Assembly: GCA_035527095.1 (NCBI GenBank)
Contig: DATLBC010000096.1
Coordinates: forward strand, 1 to 24,811
From: Sva-07 sp035527095
GTDB taxonomy: Bacteria > Actinomycetota > Acidimicrobiia > Acidimicrobiales > Ilumatobacteraceae
Length of the DNA stretch: 24,811 nucleotides
Direction of reading: 5' to 3'
Each line of letters starts with the position of its first letter. Position 1 is the first letter of the stretch. This document shows positions 7,445 through 16,857 of the stretch, piece by piece. The notes under the pieces were generated by a model. The model searched no databases. It was not told the origin of the DNA and saw nothing but the letters and a program-made list of their open reading frames with translations. The translations under genes and the position numbers were made by a program.

Positions 7445-8155
7445 TCAGTCGGTTCGCCAAACCGGCGACCGTACGGCGTCGAACGTCGCCGGCGACTCGA
7501 CGCCGGCGATCGCTTCGAAGGCCATCGAACCCCACCACTGGGCGCCGGCGGTCGCCTCGGGCAATGCGTCGTGCGCGAACCAGCCGACGTCGGCCGTCTC
7601 GAGGGGATGCGGTGTCAGCTCGCCACCGGTGGCACGGCAGTGGAACAGCAGCATGTACATCCCGAACCGACTGAAGCCCATGCGCTGACCGTCGACGACG
7701 CCGAGCAACCGCAGCGGTTCGCAGTCGATCCCGGTCTCCTCGCTCACTTCCTTCACCGCCACCTCGGCCGGCGAATAGCCGACGTCGGCCCAGCCAGTCG
7801 GATAGAGCCAGATCCCGGAGTCCTTGCGCTGGACGAGCAGGATCTCGCCGGCGTCGTTGCCCACGATCGCTCCCACGGCAACTTTGGGGGTGACGTATCC
7901 CGGCACGCCCTCACCGATCGATTCCATCCACTCCTGCACGAAGTGATCGGTCTCGCGTTGCACAGCGATCGCCTCGTCGGCAGCCTCGCGCGCCTGATCG
8001 ATCTCGATGGCTGCGGCCTTGATGTCGCCGGCGATGTGGAGGACCTCCTCGTACCGCTCACGCTCGTAGAGGTTCTCGGTGAAACCCATTCCGGTGCGGG
8101 CGATCGCCGCCAGCGACTCGCTCCATCTCGCCAGATCTCGTGCGCTCGCCGTCAC
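7445..8155 (-). CDS. NUDIX hydrolase with N-terminal helical domain
   Basis: The 236-residue protein has an N-terminal helical domain (about 1-80, ARDLARWSESLAAIARTGMG, ERERYEEVLHIAGDI). Then come KVAVGAIVGNDAGEILLVQR and the Nudix box at 121-143 (GWADVGYSPAEVAV then KEVSEETGI). The metal-binding K-E-V-S-E-E core (135-140) is intact. The first Glu of the classical Nudix pattern is Tyr127, and Lys replaces the usual Arg. The layout resembles Nudix proteins with an added N-terminal domain that act on nucleoside diphosphates linked to another moiety. The exact substrate is unknown. The GTG at 8155 has TAACGT 7 nt upstream, so it has its own promoter 25 nt after glnD. It converges on the PAC2 gene. 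Confidence 0.87.
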   Translation of the reverse strand: MTASARDLARWSESLAAIARTGMGFTENLYERERYEEVLHIAGDIKAAAIEIDQAREAADEAIAVQRETDHFVQEWMESIGEGVPGYVTPKVAVGAIVGNDAGEILLVQRKDSGIWLYPTGWADVGYSPAEVAVKEVSEETGIDCEPLRLLGVVDGQRMGFSRFGMYMLLFHCRATGGELTPHPLETADVGWFAHDALPEATAGAQWWGSMAFEAIAGVESPATFDAVRSPVWRTD

Positions 8156-8162
8156 GGCGCTC

Positions 8163-8168
8163 ACGTTA
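8163..8168 (-). promoter_or_regulatory. -10-like hexamer TAACGT before the NUDIX gene
   Basis: TAACGT ends 7 nt before the GTG at 8155. It lies in the 25-nt gap after glnD. Confidence 0.45.
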
Positions 8169-8180
8169 CGGCATCGACGA

Positions 8181-10490
8181 TCACGTGACAGCGTGGAGCA
8201 ACGCTCGGTGGATCTCCTTGCGGTACGCCGCCTCGGTGACGAGCTTGCCGTCGGCGCGAACGTAGAACGTGTCGACGACTTCCATCCCGATCGTCTGCAC
8301 CGTCGCATGGCGGATGTCAAGACCCAGTTCGCCGAGCGCTTTGGAAATTCGATGCAGAATCCCGATCTTGGTGACGGCTCGCACGACGATGACCGTGGCA
8401 TTGCTCGATGCCGCATCGTCGAACACGACCGATGGCGGCCCCGGTGCTGCCGCTTGGGTTCGACGACGGCGCCGATACGTCGCGGCGCGTTCGGCCAGTC
8501 TCGCCTCGATCGCCAATCGATGCTCGAGCGAGCGCACCAGGTCGCCCTTGACGGCACGCCAATTGATCCCGCCGTCCGGCACCACGATGCGGAACTGCGA
8601 TGCCGCCATGCCGCCCTCGTCGGAGTGCGCCTGTGCGGTGACGACGTCGAGTCCATGCAGCGACAACACCCCGGCGACCCGGCTGAACGTGCCTGAAGCG
8701 TCGGGGCTGACCACGGTGATCACGTCGCCGACTCGCGAGATGTCGAGTTCTCCTGCTGCCATCACGGCGAGCGTCTCGGCGTCCGGGAACAGACGCCAGG
8801 TCACCTCGGCGACGTCGCCGCCGCCGAGCACATGACGAACTCGCGCCGCGAGCTCGTTGACCAAGCCTTCCTTCCAGTCGCCCCACGCCGACGGCCCGGT
8901 GGCCAATGAGTCGGCCTCGGTGAGTGCATGGAGCAGGTCGAGCACGTCGACGGTGCCAACGGCGGTTGCCACCTGTTCGATCGTGGCCGGGTCGGTGAGG
9001 TCGCGACGCATCGCCACGTCGGGGAGGAGGAGATGCTGCTCGACCATCGTCACCAGGATCTCGACGTCGGCAGGCACGAGGCCGAGCTTCGGGCCGACCG
9101 TGCGAATGAGGTCCATTCCGACCACGGTGTGGTCGCCCGGATAGCCCTTCCCGAGATCGTGGAACAACGCGCCGAGCACGAGCAGGTCGGGTCGACTCAC
9201 ACGGTGAGCGAGGTCCGCAGCGTTTGCGGCCGCCTCCCAGAGGTGCCGGTCGACGGTGAAGCGGTGGTATGCGTTGCGTTGGGGCCGAGATCGTACCGGT
9301 GCCCATTCAGGAAGGAGTCGTGCGACGAGATCGCGTTGGTCCAGGGACTCCAGCACAGGGATCGCCTGGTGACCCTCGAGGAGCAGCGCGATGAGATCGT
9401 CCGTGGCGCCCACGGGCCAGTTTCCGGGCCATCCCCCAACGTCATCGTGCAGGCGGTCGAGCGTGGCCCGGCCGATCCGGCAACGATGCCGTGCCGCTGC
9501 AACTGCGGTCTGCAGGACCAAGGTGGCATCGCTCCCCGGATCGGCGTCGGGGGCCAGTTCGATCTCGCCGCCGCGCAAGATCACGCCCGGAGCCACCGCT
9601 CGATCTGGCTCGGAAGCGACCGGGGCGACCGCACGACCCCAGTTCTCGTCGCACAGCCATGCGATCGTTCGACCCGCGGCAGCGACGTCGGCCATCAACT
9701 CATCGGCATCGCGCCAGCCCCCCGCTGCTGCTGCCGCGTCCTGATCTTCCAGTCTCAGCACGTCACCGGCACGATCCGTCGCGAGGTGCAACGCCACGCG
9801 AGCGCGCAGCAGCACGTCGTAGGAGCGATCGAGGTCGATCAGATCCTCGGCGATCAGCTCGAGACCGGCCTCCTGCGCCCACCACAACGACTGGACGTCG
9901 CGGAGCCCACCGTGGCCGTCCTTCAAGTCGGGCTCGAGGCGGTACGCAACGTCGCCGGCGGACTCCTGTCGCACCCGCACACGATCGCGCAGCTCCGCGA
10001 GGTGCTTCGTGCGATGACTGCGCCACGAGTCCAGGCCGAGCGCGATCACCTGCGCCGTCAGTTCGTCGTCGCCGGCAAGCGGGCGTGCGGAGACGAGCGC
10101 CGTTGCCGAGTCGAGATCGGTCTTGGCGAGATCGAGCTGCTCGTCGATCCGTCGCACGGCGTGACCGAGTTTCACGCCCGAGTCCCACAGTGGATACCAG
10201 ATCGCACTCGCGATCGGCTCGACCTCCCTGGCGACCTTTTTCGACTTGACGTCGTGGACGAGCAACAAATCGAGATCGCTCTGCGGGGCCAGCTCGCCGC
10301 GTCCGTACCCGCCGATCGCCAGGAGTGCGACCCTGCCCGACGGACGGGCGGTCTGCACCACCGCTTCGTCGAAGATCGCCGCTACCCACTCGTCGGTGAT
10401 GTCCGCCAGCGCTCGGCAGTAGTCGCGCCCTGGGCGGGCGACCGCGCCGGCCGCCAGTCCGAGGTGTTCCGAACGAACCGCGGACGTCAC
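8181..10490 (-). CDS. glnD: PII uridylyl-/adenylyl-transferase and uridylyl-removing enzyme GlnD
   Basis: The 769-residue protein has the GlnD domain order. The nucleotidyltransferase domain has G60-G61-YGRGE and metal-binding D72 and D74 (SDLDLLLVHD). The conserved DLKDGHGGLRDVQ follows at 188-200. The HD hydrolase domain has LFHDLGKGYPGDH (H444-D445). Two C-terminal ACT domains follow, VITVVSPDASGTFSRVAGVL and VVRAVTKIGILHRISKALGE, which sense glutamine in known members. It modifies and demodifies PII protein according to nitrogen status; in several actinobacteria the modification is adenylylation. It is somewhat shorter than the E. coli enzyme (890). No glnB/glnK or amtB is nearby. The GTG at 10490 overlaps the stop of the upstream sigma-like gene by 4 nt, so it is probably translationally coupled to it. 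Confidence 0.95.
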   Translation of the reverse strand: MTSAVRSEHLGLAAGAVARPGRDYCRALADITDEWVAAIFDEAVVQTARPSGRVALLAIGGYGRGELAPQSDLDLLLVHDVKSKKVAREVEPIASAIWYPLWDSGVKLGHAVRRIDEQLDLAKTDLDSATALVSARPLAGDDELTAQVIALGLDSWRSHRTKHLAELRDRVRVRQESAGDVAYRLEPDLKDGHGGLRDVQSLWWAQEAGLELIAEDLIDLDRSYDVLLRARVALHLATDRAGDVLRLEDQDAAAAAGGWRDADELMADVAAAGRTIAWLCDENWGRAVAPVASEPDRAVAPGVILRGGEIELAPDADPGSDATLVLQTAVAAARHRCRIGRATLDRLHDDVGGWPGNWPVGATDDLIALLLEGHQAIPVLESLDQRDLVARLLPEWAPVRSRPQRNAYHRFTVDRHLWEAAANAADLAHRVSRPDLLVLGALFHDLGKGYPGDHTVVGMDLIRTVGPKLGLVPADVEILVTMVEQHLLLPDVAMRRDLTDPATIEQVATAVGTVDVLDLLHALTEADSLATGPSAWGDWKEGLVNELAARVRHVLGGGDVAEVTWRLFPDAETLAVMAAGELDISRVGDVITVVSPDASGTFSRVAGVLSLHGLDVVTAQAHSDEGGMAASQFRIVVPDGGINWRAVKGDLVRSLEHRLAIEARLAERAATYRRRRRTQAAAPGPPSVVFDDAASSNATVIVVRAVTKIGILHRISKALGELGLDIRHATVQTIGMEVVDTFYVRADGKLVTEAAYRKEIHRALLHAVT

Positions 10491-12760
10491 GGAACGATGT
10501 CGGCGGCCAGTCCGATGGACACCAGACGCAGCGCGTCGGCGGACGTGGTGGCAACCAGTGAGAGGACATCGTCGGTGGCGTCGATCTCGAGATCATACGT
10601 GACGGTTGCTCCCTCGGCCCCGACGCTGACGAAGTCGTCAGCGTCACCGACAGCAGCTCCGTTGACCGTGATCTCGCTGGGCCCCGAACCGCTCGCCGCA
10701 GCTTGCAGGAGCAGGCTCAACGGGCGCAGTGGCGTCTCCGGTGTCACAGAGCCGCCGATCGGAATGTCGACGCTCAGGGGCGCGTCGGGAGTAGCGACCT
10801 GATCAGGGCGAACCACGACGAAGAGGCGAGGCCGTCCGGCCCTCGACTCGGTGATCACCGTCAAGGTCCACGATCCGTTGCCGGACTCATCGCTGCTCGG
10901 CGCTCGCACCACTGTGTAGTTGCCGCCGCCGGCCGCACGGACGAGATCGGTGACGTCGGCGACCGATCGGAACCCCGACGCGTCCTGGGTCTCGGACGTC
11001 ACAGCGCCGGGTCCGGTGGTCAGCGTTCCGCTCGGGGGTGCGACGTCGCCGGCCGACACGCTCACCGCCGTCGACGACCCCGCGGCGATCAGTCCGACCG
11101 AGTCAGCCCAGTCAGCGTCGGCGCGATCACCCTCCCACACCAGCAACGCCCGCTCGACGGTGTCATTCGTCGGGAGTTGGACGAGGGCCGCCGATGCGTT
11201 GCGTTCCCCGCTGGTACAAGTCGGCGACGGCGCGCACGACCCGAGCGTCGCGCCGCCGGTTCGAAGCTCGCCACGACCGACCTGCCCGACCAAGAGTCCT
11301 GGAACGAACTCGACCGGCACGTCGAGGACGTCGGAGCGGATGCTCGGCACCACCACCAATCGATCCGGCACGTCGACCTCCACCGTGAATCGCAGCGACA
11401 TCTCAGCCGTCGCTCCCGCCGGCAGCTCGAGCGCGCATCGTGCGCCGTCGGCCTGGTCGCCGACACAGGTGCCGGCCCCGCGCAGGAGCCGATCGAACGC
11501 GACGCCAGGCGAGGCACGCACGAGGAACCCGACGGATGCATCCTCGGTGTCGTTGTTGGTGAGCGCGAGATCGATGGTGCCGGTGGCTCCCGCATACACG
11601 GGGGCCGGCGCCGACAAGAACAGCCCGAGGTTGAGCGCCCGTCCACCGGGTACGTAGACCGCGCCCTGCGGCGCGCCGGGGAAGATCAGTTCGATCTGAT
11701 TGGGAAGCGCCTCTGGCCCTGCGCCCGGCCCTCCGGGCACGGTGGTCGCGCTCGACGGGTCGGTTGTCGGCGCCACGCGTTCGAGCAGGTCGGCAAGTTC
11801 GGAGTCGAGGCCGCCGAAGGGCTCTCGCACGAACAAGGCTGCCCCGAGCAGTGCGAGGACGACCGCAGCGACCGCCCCGACTCGCGCCAATCGACGATCA
11901 CGGTCGGATCGACGGGTGGCCAAGGCTGCGGCACCGATAGCGATGGCTGCAGCGCCGATGATCACTCGGTAGCGATGGGCATCGACGCCCACGAGGCCCG
12001 GAACGATCGCAGCAGGTGTCACTTCGGCCAGACGGTCGATGATGTCGAGGCGCCGACCGCAGGCTGTGCATCCGTCCGGCGACGTGCTCGGTCCCTGGAG
12101 ATGGGCCTCGACGAGGCGGCGCTGCGTGTCCGGGAGCGTGCCGCGCCGGTATGCGCCGAGGAGCGCGATCACCGGCACGCACGGTGGATCGGGAGCAACG
12201 TCGCCGGCTCGGATCACCTCGGCGTACGCGTCGACGAGTCCGCGATGCGCTGTCTGCTCGAGTGCGACGACGTCGGCAGCCGGACGACCGAGGATCGCCG
12301 TCAGCTCCGCAGCAGGGGCTCGCTCGACCCACCGGTGCCACAACACCGCCTGCCAGACGGACGGCAACCGGCCGAATGCCGCCGCCAGATCGGCGAGCTC
12401 GCCCTTGCCGGGCAGATCCGGGAGTCGGGCGTCAGCCTCCGTCAGCGACGCCACCTCGTTCGCCCGCGTCGGGTTCCAGATCGGCCCGTATGCGCCACCG
12501 GTGAGCAGCGCGATTGCACGCGGCCGAATCGGTGGTTGTGACTCGCGGTCCGGGTGTTGTCGGACGGCGCTGATCTCCGCACGCAGTGCATCGAACACCG
12601 CGTCCGACGAACCATGCACGAGACGGACGGAGCCTGATCGTCCGAGTGCCTCGATCGCGTCGTCGTGCCGGTCACGCAGTTCGTTCCACGCTGCCTCCGA
12701 CCCGGCGCGCACCTGCCCCTCGAGCGCAACATCACTGGGAAGCTGAAGATGATCGTTCAT
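10487..12760 (-). CDS. sigma-factor-like / zinc-finger / transmembrane protein with adhesin-like ectodomain
   Basis: The 757-residue protein appears to have these parts. Residues 10-70 look like a degenerate sigma-70 region 2 (GSEAAWNELRDRHDDAIEAL). Residues 125-185 look like a region-4 helix-turn-helix (FGRLPSVWQAVLWHRWVERA, AAELTAILGRPAADVVALEQ). An anti-sigma-type zinc finger follows, with H220 and C231-x2-C234; the H-to-C distance is longer than in standard zf-HC2. Hydrophobic segments lie at about 265-281 and 293-311. The remaining 440 residues are Thr/Gly/Val-rich and lack enzymatic motifs. They contain ADVTDLVRAAGGGNYTVV and GSWTLTVITESRAGRPRLFV, like actinobacterial surface proteins associated with DUF11. 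It may be a membrane-held ECF-like sigma factor. Topology is uncertain. The ATG at 12760 has only a weak purine run upstream. glnD overlaps its stop. Confidence 0.75.
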   Translation of the reverse strand: MNDHLQLPSDVALEGQVRAGSEAAWNELRDRHDDAIEALGRSGSVRLVHGSSDAVFDALRAEISAVRQHPDRESQPPIRPRAIALLTGGAYGPIWNPTRANEVASLTEADARLPDLPGKGELADLAAAFGRLPSVWQAVLWHRWVERAPAAELTAILGRPAADVVALEQTAHRGLVDAYAEVIRAGDVAPDPPCVPVIALLGAYRRGTLPDTQRRLVEAHLQGPSTSPDGCTACGRRLDIIDRLAEVTPAAIVPGLVGVDAHRYRVIIGAAAIAIGAAALATRRSDRDRRLARVGAVAAVVLALLGAALFVREPFGGLDSELADLLERVAPTTDPSSATTVPGGPGAGPEALPNQIELIFPGAPQGAVYVPGGRALNLGLFLSAPAPVYAGATGTIDLALTNNDTEDASVGFLVRASPGVAFDRLLRGAGTCVGDQADGARCALELPAGATAEMSLRFTVEVDVPDRLVVVPSIRSDVLDVPVEFVPGLLVGQVGRGELRTGGATLGSCAPSPTCTSGERNASAALVQLPTNDTVERALLVWEGDRADADWADSVGLIAAGSSTAVSVSAGDVAPPSGTLTTGPGAVTSETQDASGFRSVADVTDLVRAAGGGNYTVVRAPSSDESGNGSWTLTVITESRAGRPRLFVVVRPDQVATPDAPLSVDIPIGGSVTPETPLRPLSLLLQAAASGSGPSEITVNGAAVGDADDFVSVGAEGATVTYDLEIDATDDVLSLVATTSADALRLVSIGLAADIVP

Positions 12761-12933
12761 GTGCTCTCGCGCATCGGAGACTTGCTGGCGCGCGCGAGCC
12801 GAACCGGTCCGAGCCCGCCGTACCGACGCCAGATTCTCACCGATTCACCCCCATCACGCCCTGAATCGGCAGATCCAGACGAAATCTTGACGTTGCGCGA
12901 CGCCGTTGGCCGGCGGGCAGGCGACGGCTCTCC

Positions 12934-12939
12934 TACGCT
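12934..12939 (+). promoter_or_regulatory. -10-like hexamer TACGCT before the lipoprotein gene
   Basis: TACGCT ends 8 nt before the GTG at 12948. A TTGACG at 12887-12892 is too far upstream to pair with it. Confidence 0.45.
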
Positions 12940-12947
12940 GAGTCGCT

Positions 12948-14219
12948 GTGACCAGGTCTCAACGCCCTCGATCGACGGTCAGGCTCGCCGTGCCGCTGGC
13001 AGCCGCAGCACTGCTCGCTGCGTGCTCTTCCGACGACGGGAGCGTCGTCGTCGAGACGGTCGTCGACACGACCACGACCACTGTCCAGCCGCTCGTGACC
13101 GGCGACGGTCAGCTCGTGATCGGTGCGCTCCTGCCCACCACCGACAGGTTGCTCGGCGAGCCGATGGCGGACGCCGTCGCCACGGCGGTCGACCGGATCA
13201 ACGCTGCTGGCGGCGTGCTCGATCGCCGGGTGCGGCTGGTGGTTGTCGACGAGGGCAGCAGCACCGCGACCGCGACCGCATCGATCCAGACGCTGCTCGA
13301 CCGCGACGTCGACGCCATCGTCGGACCAGCATCGTCACTGGTCGCTCTCAGCACGCTCGACGAACTCGTCACGGCAGGCAAAGTGGTGTGTTCGCCAACG
13401 GCGAGCGCATTGGCGCTCGACGACTACCCCGACGACGACCTGTTCTTTCGCACGGTGCCAAGCGACTCCCTACAGGCACGCGCCATCGGTGACGCCGCCG
13501 ACAGGACCGGAGCCCAACGCGTCACCATCGTCTACGTCGACGATTCATACGGACGTCCGTTCGCCGACGCGGTCGAGGCATCGCTCACCAACGAAGCGCT
13601 CGCCGCTGTCGGTCGGATTGCGTTCGCGGCCGATGACGACGACCTGTCCGATGAAGCTGCCCGTGTGGCCGACTCCGACACCCAGGTGCTCGTCCTGCTT
13701 GCTGACGGTGAGAACGACACCAGGTTTCTCGAGGCGCTCGACGACGCCGACACCAGCGGTCTGGCCACGGTCATCGTCAACGATGCGCTCCGCAATCCGG
13801 TGGCGCCGCAGCGCATCCAAGGCCTCGACGCTGCGCTGCGCGAGAAGATCGTCGGCCTCGCTCCGCAAGCCAATTCTGGCGACAGCGAGGCACCGTTCGA
13901 CCCCCCGGGGCTGTACGCGACGAATGCGTTCGATTGCGCCAACCTGATCGCGCTCGCAAGCGTCCGGGCCGACTCTGATGTTCCGCAGGCCATCGCACGA
14001 CAACTTGCCCAAGTCAGTGTCAGCGGCTCGGTCTGCGAGACCTTCGCCGAATGCGTCGAGACGATCGAATCCGGTCTGGAGATCGACTACAACGGCCCAT
14101 CGGGGATCACCGATCTGCTGGTCCGAACCGGCGACCCGTCGCGTGCAGCGTTCGACCGCTTCACGTTCAACGAATCGGGAAGTGACGTGCTACAGCGAAC
14201 GGTGGTCGTCGGCAACTGA
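12948..14219 (+). CDS. type I periplasmic-binding-fold lipoprotein (branched-chain amino acid-type SBP)
   Basis: The 423-residue protein starts with a basic N-terminus and a lipoprotein signal ending LLAAC (Cys26). A Thr-rich linker follows, then a two-lobed Peripla_BP_6/LivJ-like fold. Diagnostic stretches are LVIGALLPTTDRLLGEPMAD, INAAGGVLDRRVRLVVVDEG, VDAIVGPASSLVALSTLDEL, then VCSPTASA, and YVDDSYGRPFADAVEASL. It should bind a small ligand outside the membrane. The ligand is unknown, and no permease or ATPase gene lies beside it, so it could be a sensor or a solitary binding protein. It starts at GTG 12948 and is head-to-head with the sigma-like membrane protein across 187 bp. Its stop is 19 nt from that of the convergent coproheme decarboxylase. 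Confidence 0.88.
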   Translation: MTRSQRPRSTVRLAVPLAAAALLAACSSDDGSVVVETVVDTTTTTVQPLVTGDGQLVIGALLPTTDRLLGEPMADAVATAVDRINAAGGVLDRRVRLVVVDEGSSTATATASIQTLLDRDVDAIVGPASSLVALSTLDELVTAGKVVCSPTASALALDDYPDDDLFFRTVPSDSLQARAIGDAADRTGAQRVTIVYVDDSYGRPFADAVEASLTNEALAAVGRIAFAADDDDLSDEAARVADSDTQVLVLLADGENDTRFLEALDDADTSGLATVIVNDALRNPVAPQRIQGLDAALREKIVGLAPQANSGDSEAPFDPPGLYATNAFDCANLIALASVRADSDVPQAIARQLAQVSVSGSVCETFAECVETIESGLEIDYNGPSGITDLLVRTGDPSRAAFDRFTFNESGSDVLQRTVVVGN

Positions 14220-14238
14220 GACGTCGACGCGGGATCGG

Positions 14239-14892
14239 TCAGAGGATGTTCTCGATGAATTCGAGATAGCCGACGTAGAAGGCGCCGAACTCGCCGTAGA
14301 GCGCCGAGCCGGAGTCGAAGCGCATCGTGTACACGACCTCCTTGAGCACATCGGGGCTCACTGCGAACAGCGTGACACCCCACTCGAAATCGTCGAGGCC
14401 GGTCGAGCCCGTGACGAGCTGCGAGACGCGGCCGGCGAAGGTACGACCGCTCTTGCCATGTTCCATCATCATCGAGTTGCGATCGTCGTATGGCGTTGCG
14501 AACCAGTTGGCGTGGCCCTCGCGCTTCTTGCTCATCGGATAGAAGCAGAAGGCGTTCATTCCCTCGGGCGGGATCTCGGGATGCAGCCGAGCCTGCAGCA
14601 TGTGCTCGGGCATGCCCTTGGCGTACTCGCTGACCTCGGTGATCGAGACATAGCTGTCGACGATGTCGATGCCAGCGCGCTGCAGCGCGGACTGCAGGGT
14701 GCGTAGGGTGCGCCAGTCGGCGGCGAGCGCCATGAACGAGATGTCGGCCTTGTGACCCAACATCGCCGCGGTGATCACCTGGCAGTCGTCGGCCTCGGCA
14801 GCCTTGACCGCAGCGACGACCGCCTCTCGATCGAGCCCGGGCGTCGGCTTGCCGAACAGGTGAACGACGGTCAGACCAGCTTCCATACGCAT
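14239..14892 (-). CDS. chdC: coproheme decarboxylase (ChdC/HemQ, chlorite dismutase superfamily)
   Basis: This 217-residue protein catalyses the last step of the coproporphyrin-dependent haem pathway of Gram-positive bacteria: oxidative decarboxylation of two propionates of coprohaem to give haem b. The C-terminal half carries the family signature FCFYPMSKKR, with the catalytic Tyr at Y118 and the Lys four residues on at K122. MMMEHGKSGR carries the proximal haem ligand His145, and TGSTGLDDFEWGVTLF, VVYTMRFDSGSALYGEFG and FYVGY follow. The N-terminal half keeps the related ferredoxin-like fold without haem ligands. No other haem gene is nearby. The ATG at 14892 has TAGCCT 6 nt upstream; an ATG at 14886 is the alternative. 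Confidence 0.93.
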   Translation of the reverse strand: MRMEAGLTVVHLFGKPTPGLDREAVVAAVKAAEADDCQVITAAMLGHKADISFMALAADWRTLRTLQSALQRAGIDIVDSYVSITEVSEYAKGMPEHMLQARLHPEIPPEGMNAFCFYPMSKKREGHANWFATPYDDRNSMMMEHGKSGRTFAGRVSQLVTGSTGLDDFEWGVTLFAVSPDVLKEVVYTMRFDSGSALYGEFGAFYVGYLEFIENIL

Positions 14893-14898
14893 GCGTCC

Positions 14899-14904
14899 AG
14901 GCTA
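14899..14904 (-). promoter_or_regulatory. -10-like hexamer TAGCCT before chdC
   Basis: TAGCCT ends 6 nt before the ATG at 14892, a leaderless spacing. It lies just downstream of the groEL hairpins. Confidence 0.4.
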
Positions 14905-14915
14905 CGACCCGATCC

Positions 14916-14946
14916 TGGTTCCCCGAGCCCCGGGCCCGGGGAACCA
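14916..14946. repeat. hairpin D1, GGTTCCCC type
   Basis: The arms TGGTTCCCCG (14916-14925) and CGGGGAACCA (14937-14946) are perfectly complementary around an 11-nt GC-rich loop. It is the second of two hairpins after groEL and ends about 10 nt before the chdC -10 box. It may be terminator-like or insulating. Confidence 0.65.
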
Positions 14947-14964
14947 CCGGCCCCGAAAACGACG

Positions 14965-15005
14965 GAACGCGGTTCCCGCGGCCCAGGGCCGGGGGAACCG
15001 CGTTC
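14965..15005. terminator. hairpin D2 downstream of groEL
   Basis: The 13-nt arms GAACGCGGTTCCC (14965-14977) and GGGAACCGCGTTC (14993-15005) match perfectly. The loop contains a further GGCCC/GGGCC pair. It begins 23 nt after the groEL stop and is a likely terminator, although no T-run follows. Confidence 0.7.
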
Positions 15006-15028
15006 GGTCGAAGCGGAAGGTCAGTGCG

Positions 15029-16648
<1,620 letters not shown>

Positions 16649-16736
16649 CTTGTGTGTCCTCCGTTGGACGTGTTCGAAGCTATGGAGTTTCGTTGCGGTG
16701 AGTGTCGTGACGCCCCGGTAGCCCGGAGAACGCCAG

Positions 16737-16763
16737 TTGGCACTCTACGGCGTCGACTGCTAA
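16737..16763. promoter_or_regulatory. CIRCE operator (HrcA binding site) of groEL
   Basis: TTGGCACTC, nine bases, then GACTGCTAA. This matches the consensus TTAGCACTC-N9-GAGTGCTAA at 8 of 9 positions in each arm. It overlaps the probable -10 and spacer of the groEL promoter, where bound HrcA would block transcription. hrcA is not in the window. Confidence 0.88.
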
Positions 16764-16771
16764 CGCCACAA
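16742..16771 (-). promoter_or_regulatory. probable groEL promoter (TTGTGG-N18-TAGAGT)
   Basis: On the minus strand TTGTGG (16771-16766) is followed after 18 nt by TAGAGT (16747-16742). This predicts a start near 16735 and a leader of roughly 85-90 nt before the ATG, so groEL is leadered, unlike many of its neighbours. CIRCE covers the -10. Confidence 0.6.
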
Positions 16772-16782
16772 CTGCCGGAGAA

Positions 16783-16840
16783 CCGCGTTTGTGTCGAGAT
16801 ATTGGTGTGCCGGGTCCCCCAAACCTCGACGCAAACGTGG
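16783..16840. repeat. GTTTGYGTCG hairpin repeat, copy B
   Basis: The left arm CCGCGTTTGTGTCGAG (16783-16798) faces the right arm CTCGACGCAAACGTGG (16825-16840). They pair at all 16 positions if two G-U wobbles in the plus-strand RNA are allowed. It lies 17 nt after the stop of the crotonase gene and just upstream of the groEL promoter. The core matches copies A and C. Confidence 0.7.
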
Positions 16841-16857
16841 TGGGCGCGGGTTGGGCG

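Noticed and set aside
7402..7450. Inverted repeat GACTGAC/GTCAGTC between PAC2 and NUDIX genes
   Set aside because: The arms contain the two convergent stop codons (both proteins end in Asp-stop), so the symmetry is probably incidental; the 35-nt spacer is too long for a terminator.
8156..8656. Upstream extension of the NUDIX frame into glnD
   Set aside because: The open frame continues to 8656, but that part overlaps the ACT domains of glnD; homology and the TAACGT spacing support a start at 8155.
8928..10802. 624-codon open frame on the plus strand
   Set aside because: Antisense to glnD, which has clear catalytic motifs; the plus-strand translation has no domain character.
10703..12541. 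612-codon open frame on the plus strand
   Set aside because: Antisense to the sigma-like membrane protein gene; no domain seen.
12887..12892. TTGACG as -35 box for the lipoprotein gene
   Set aside because: It is about 41 nt from the TACGCT hexamer, too far for a sigma-70 promoter.
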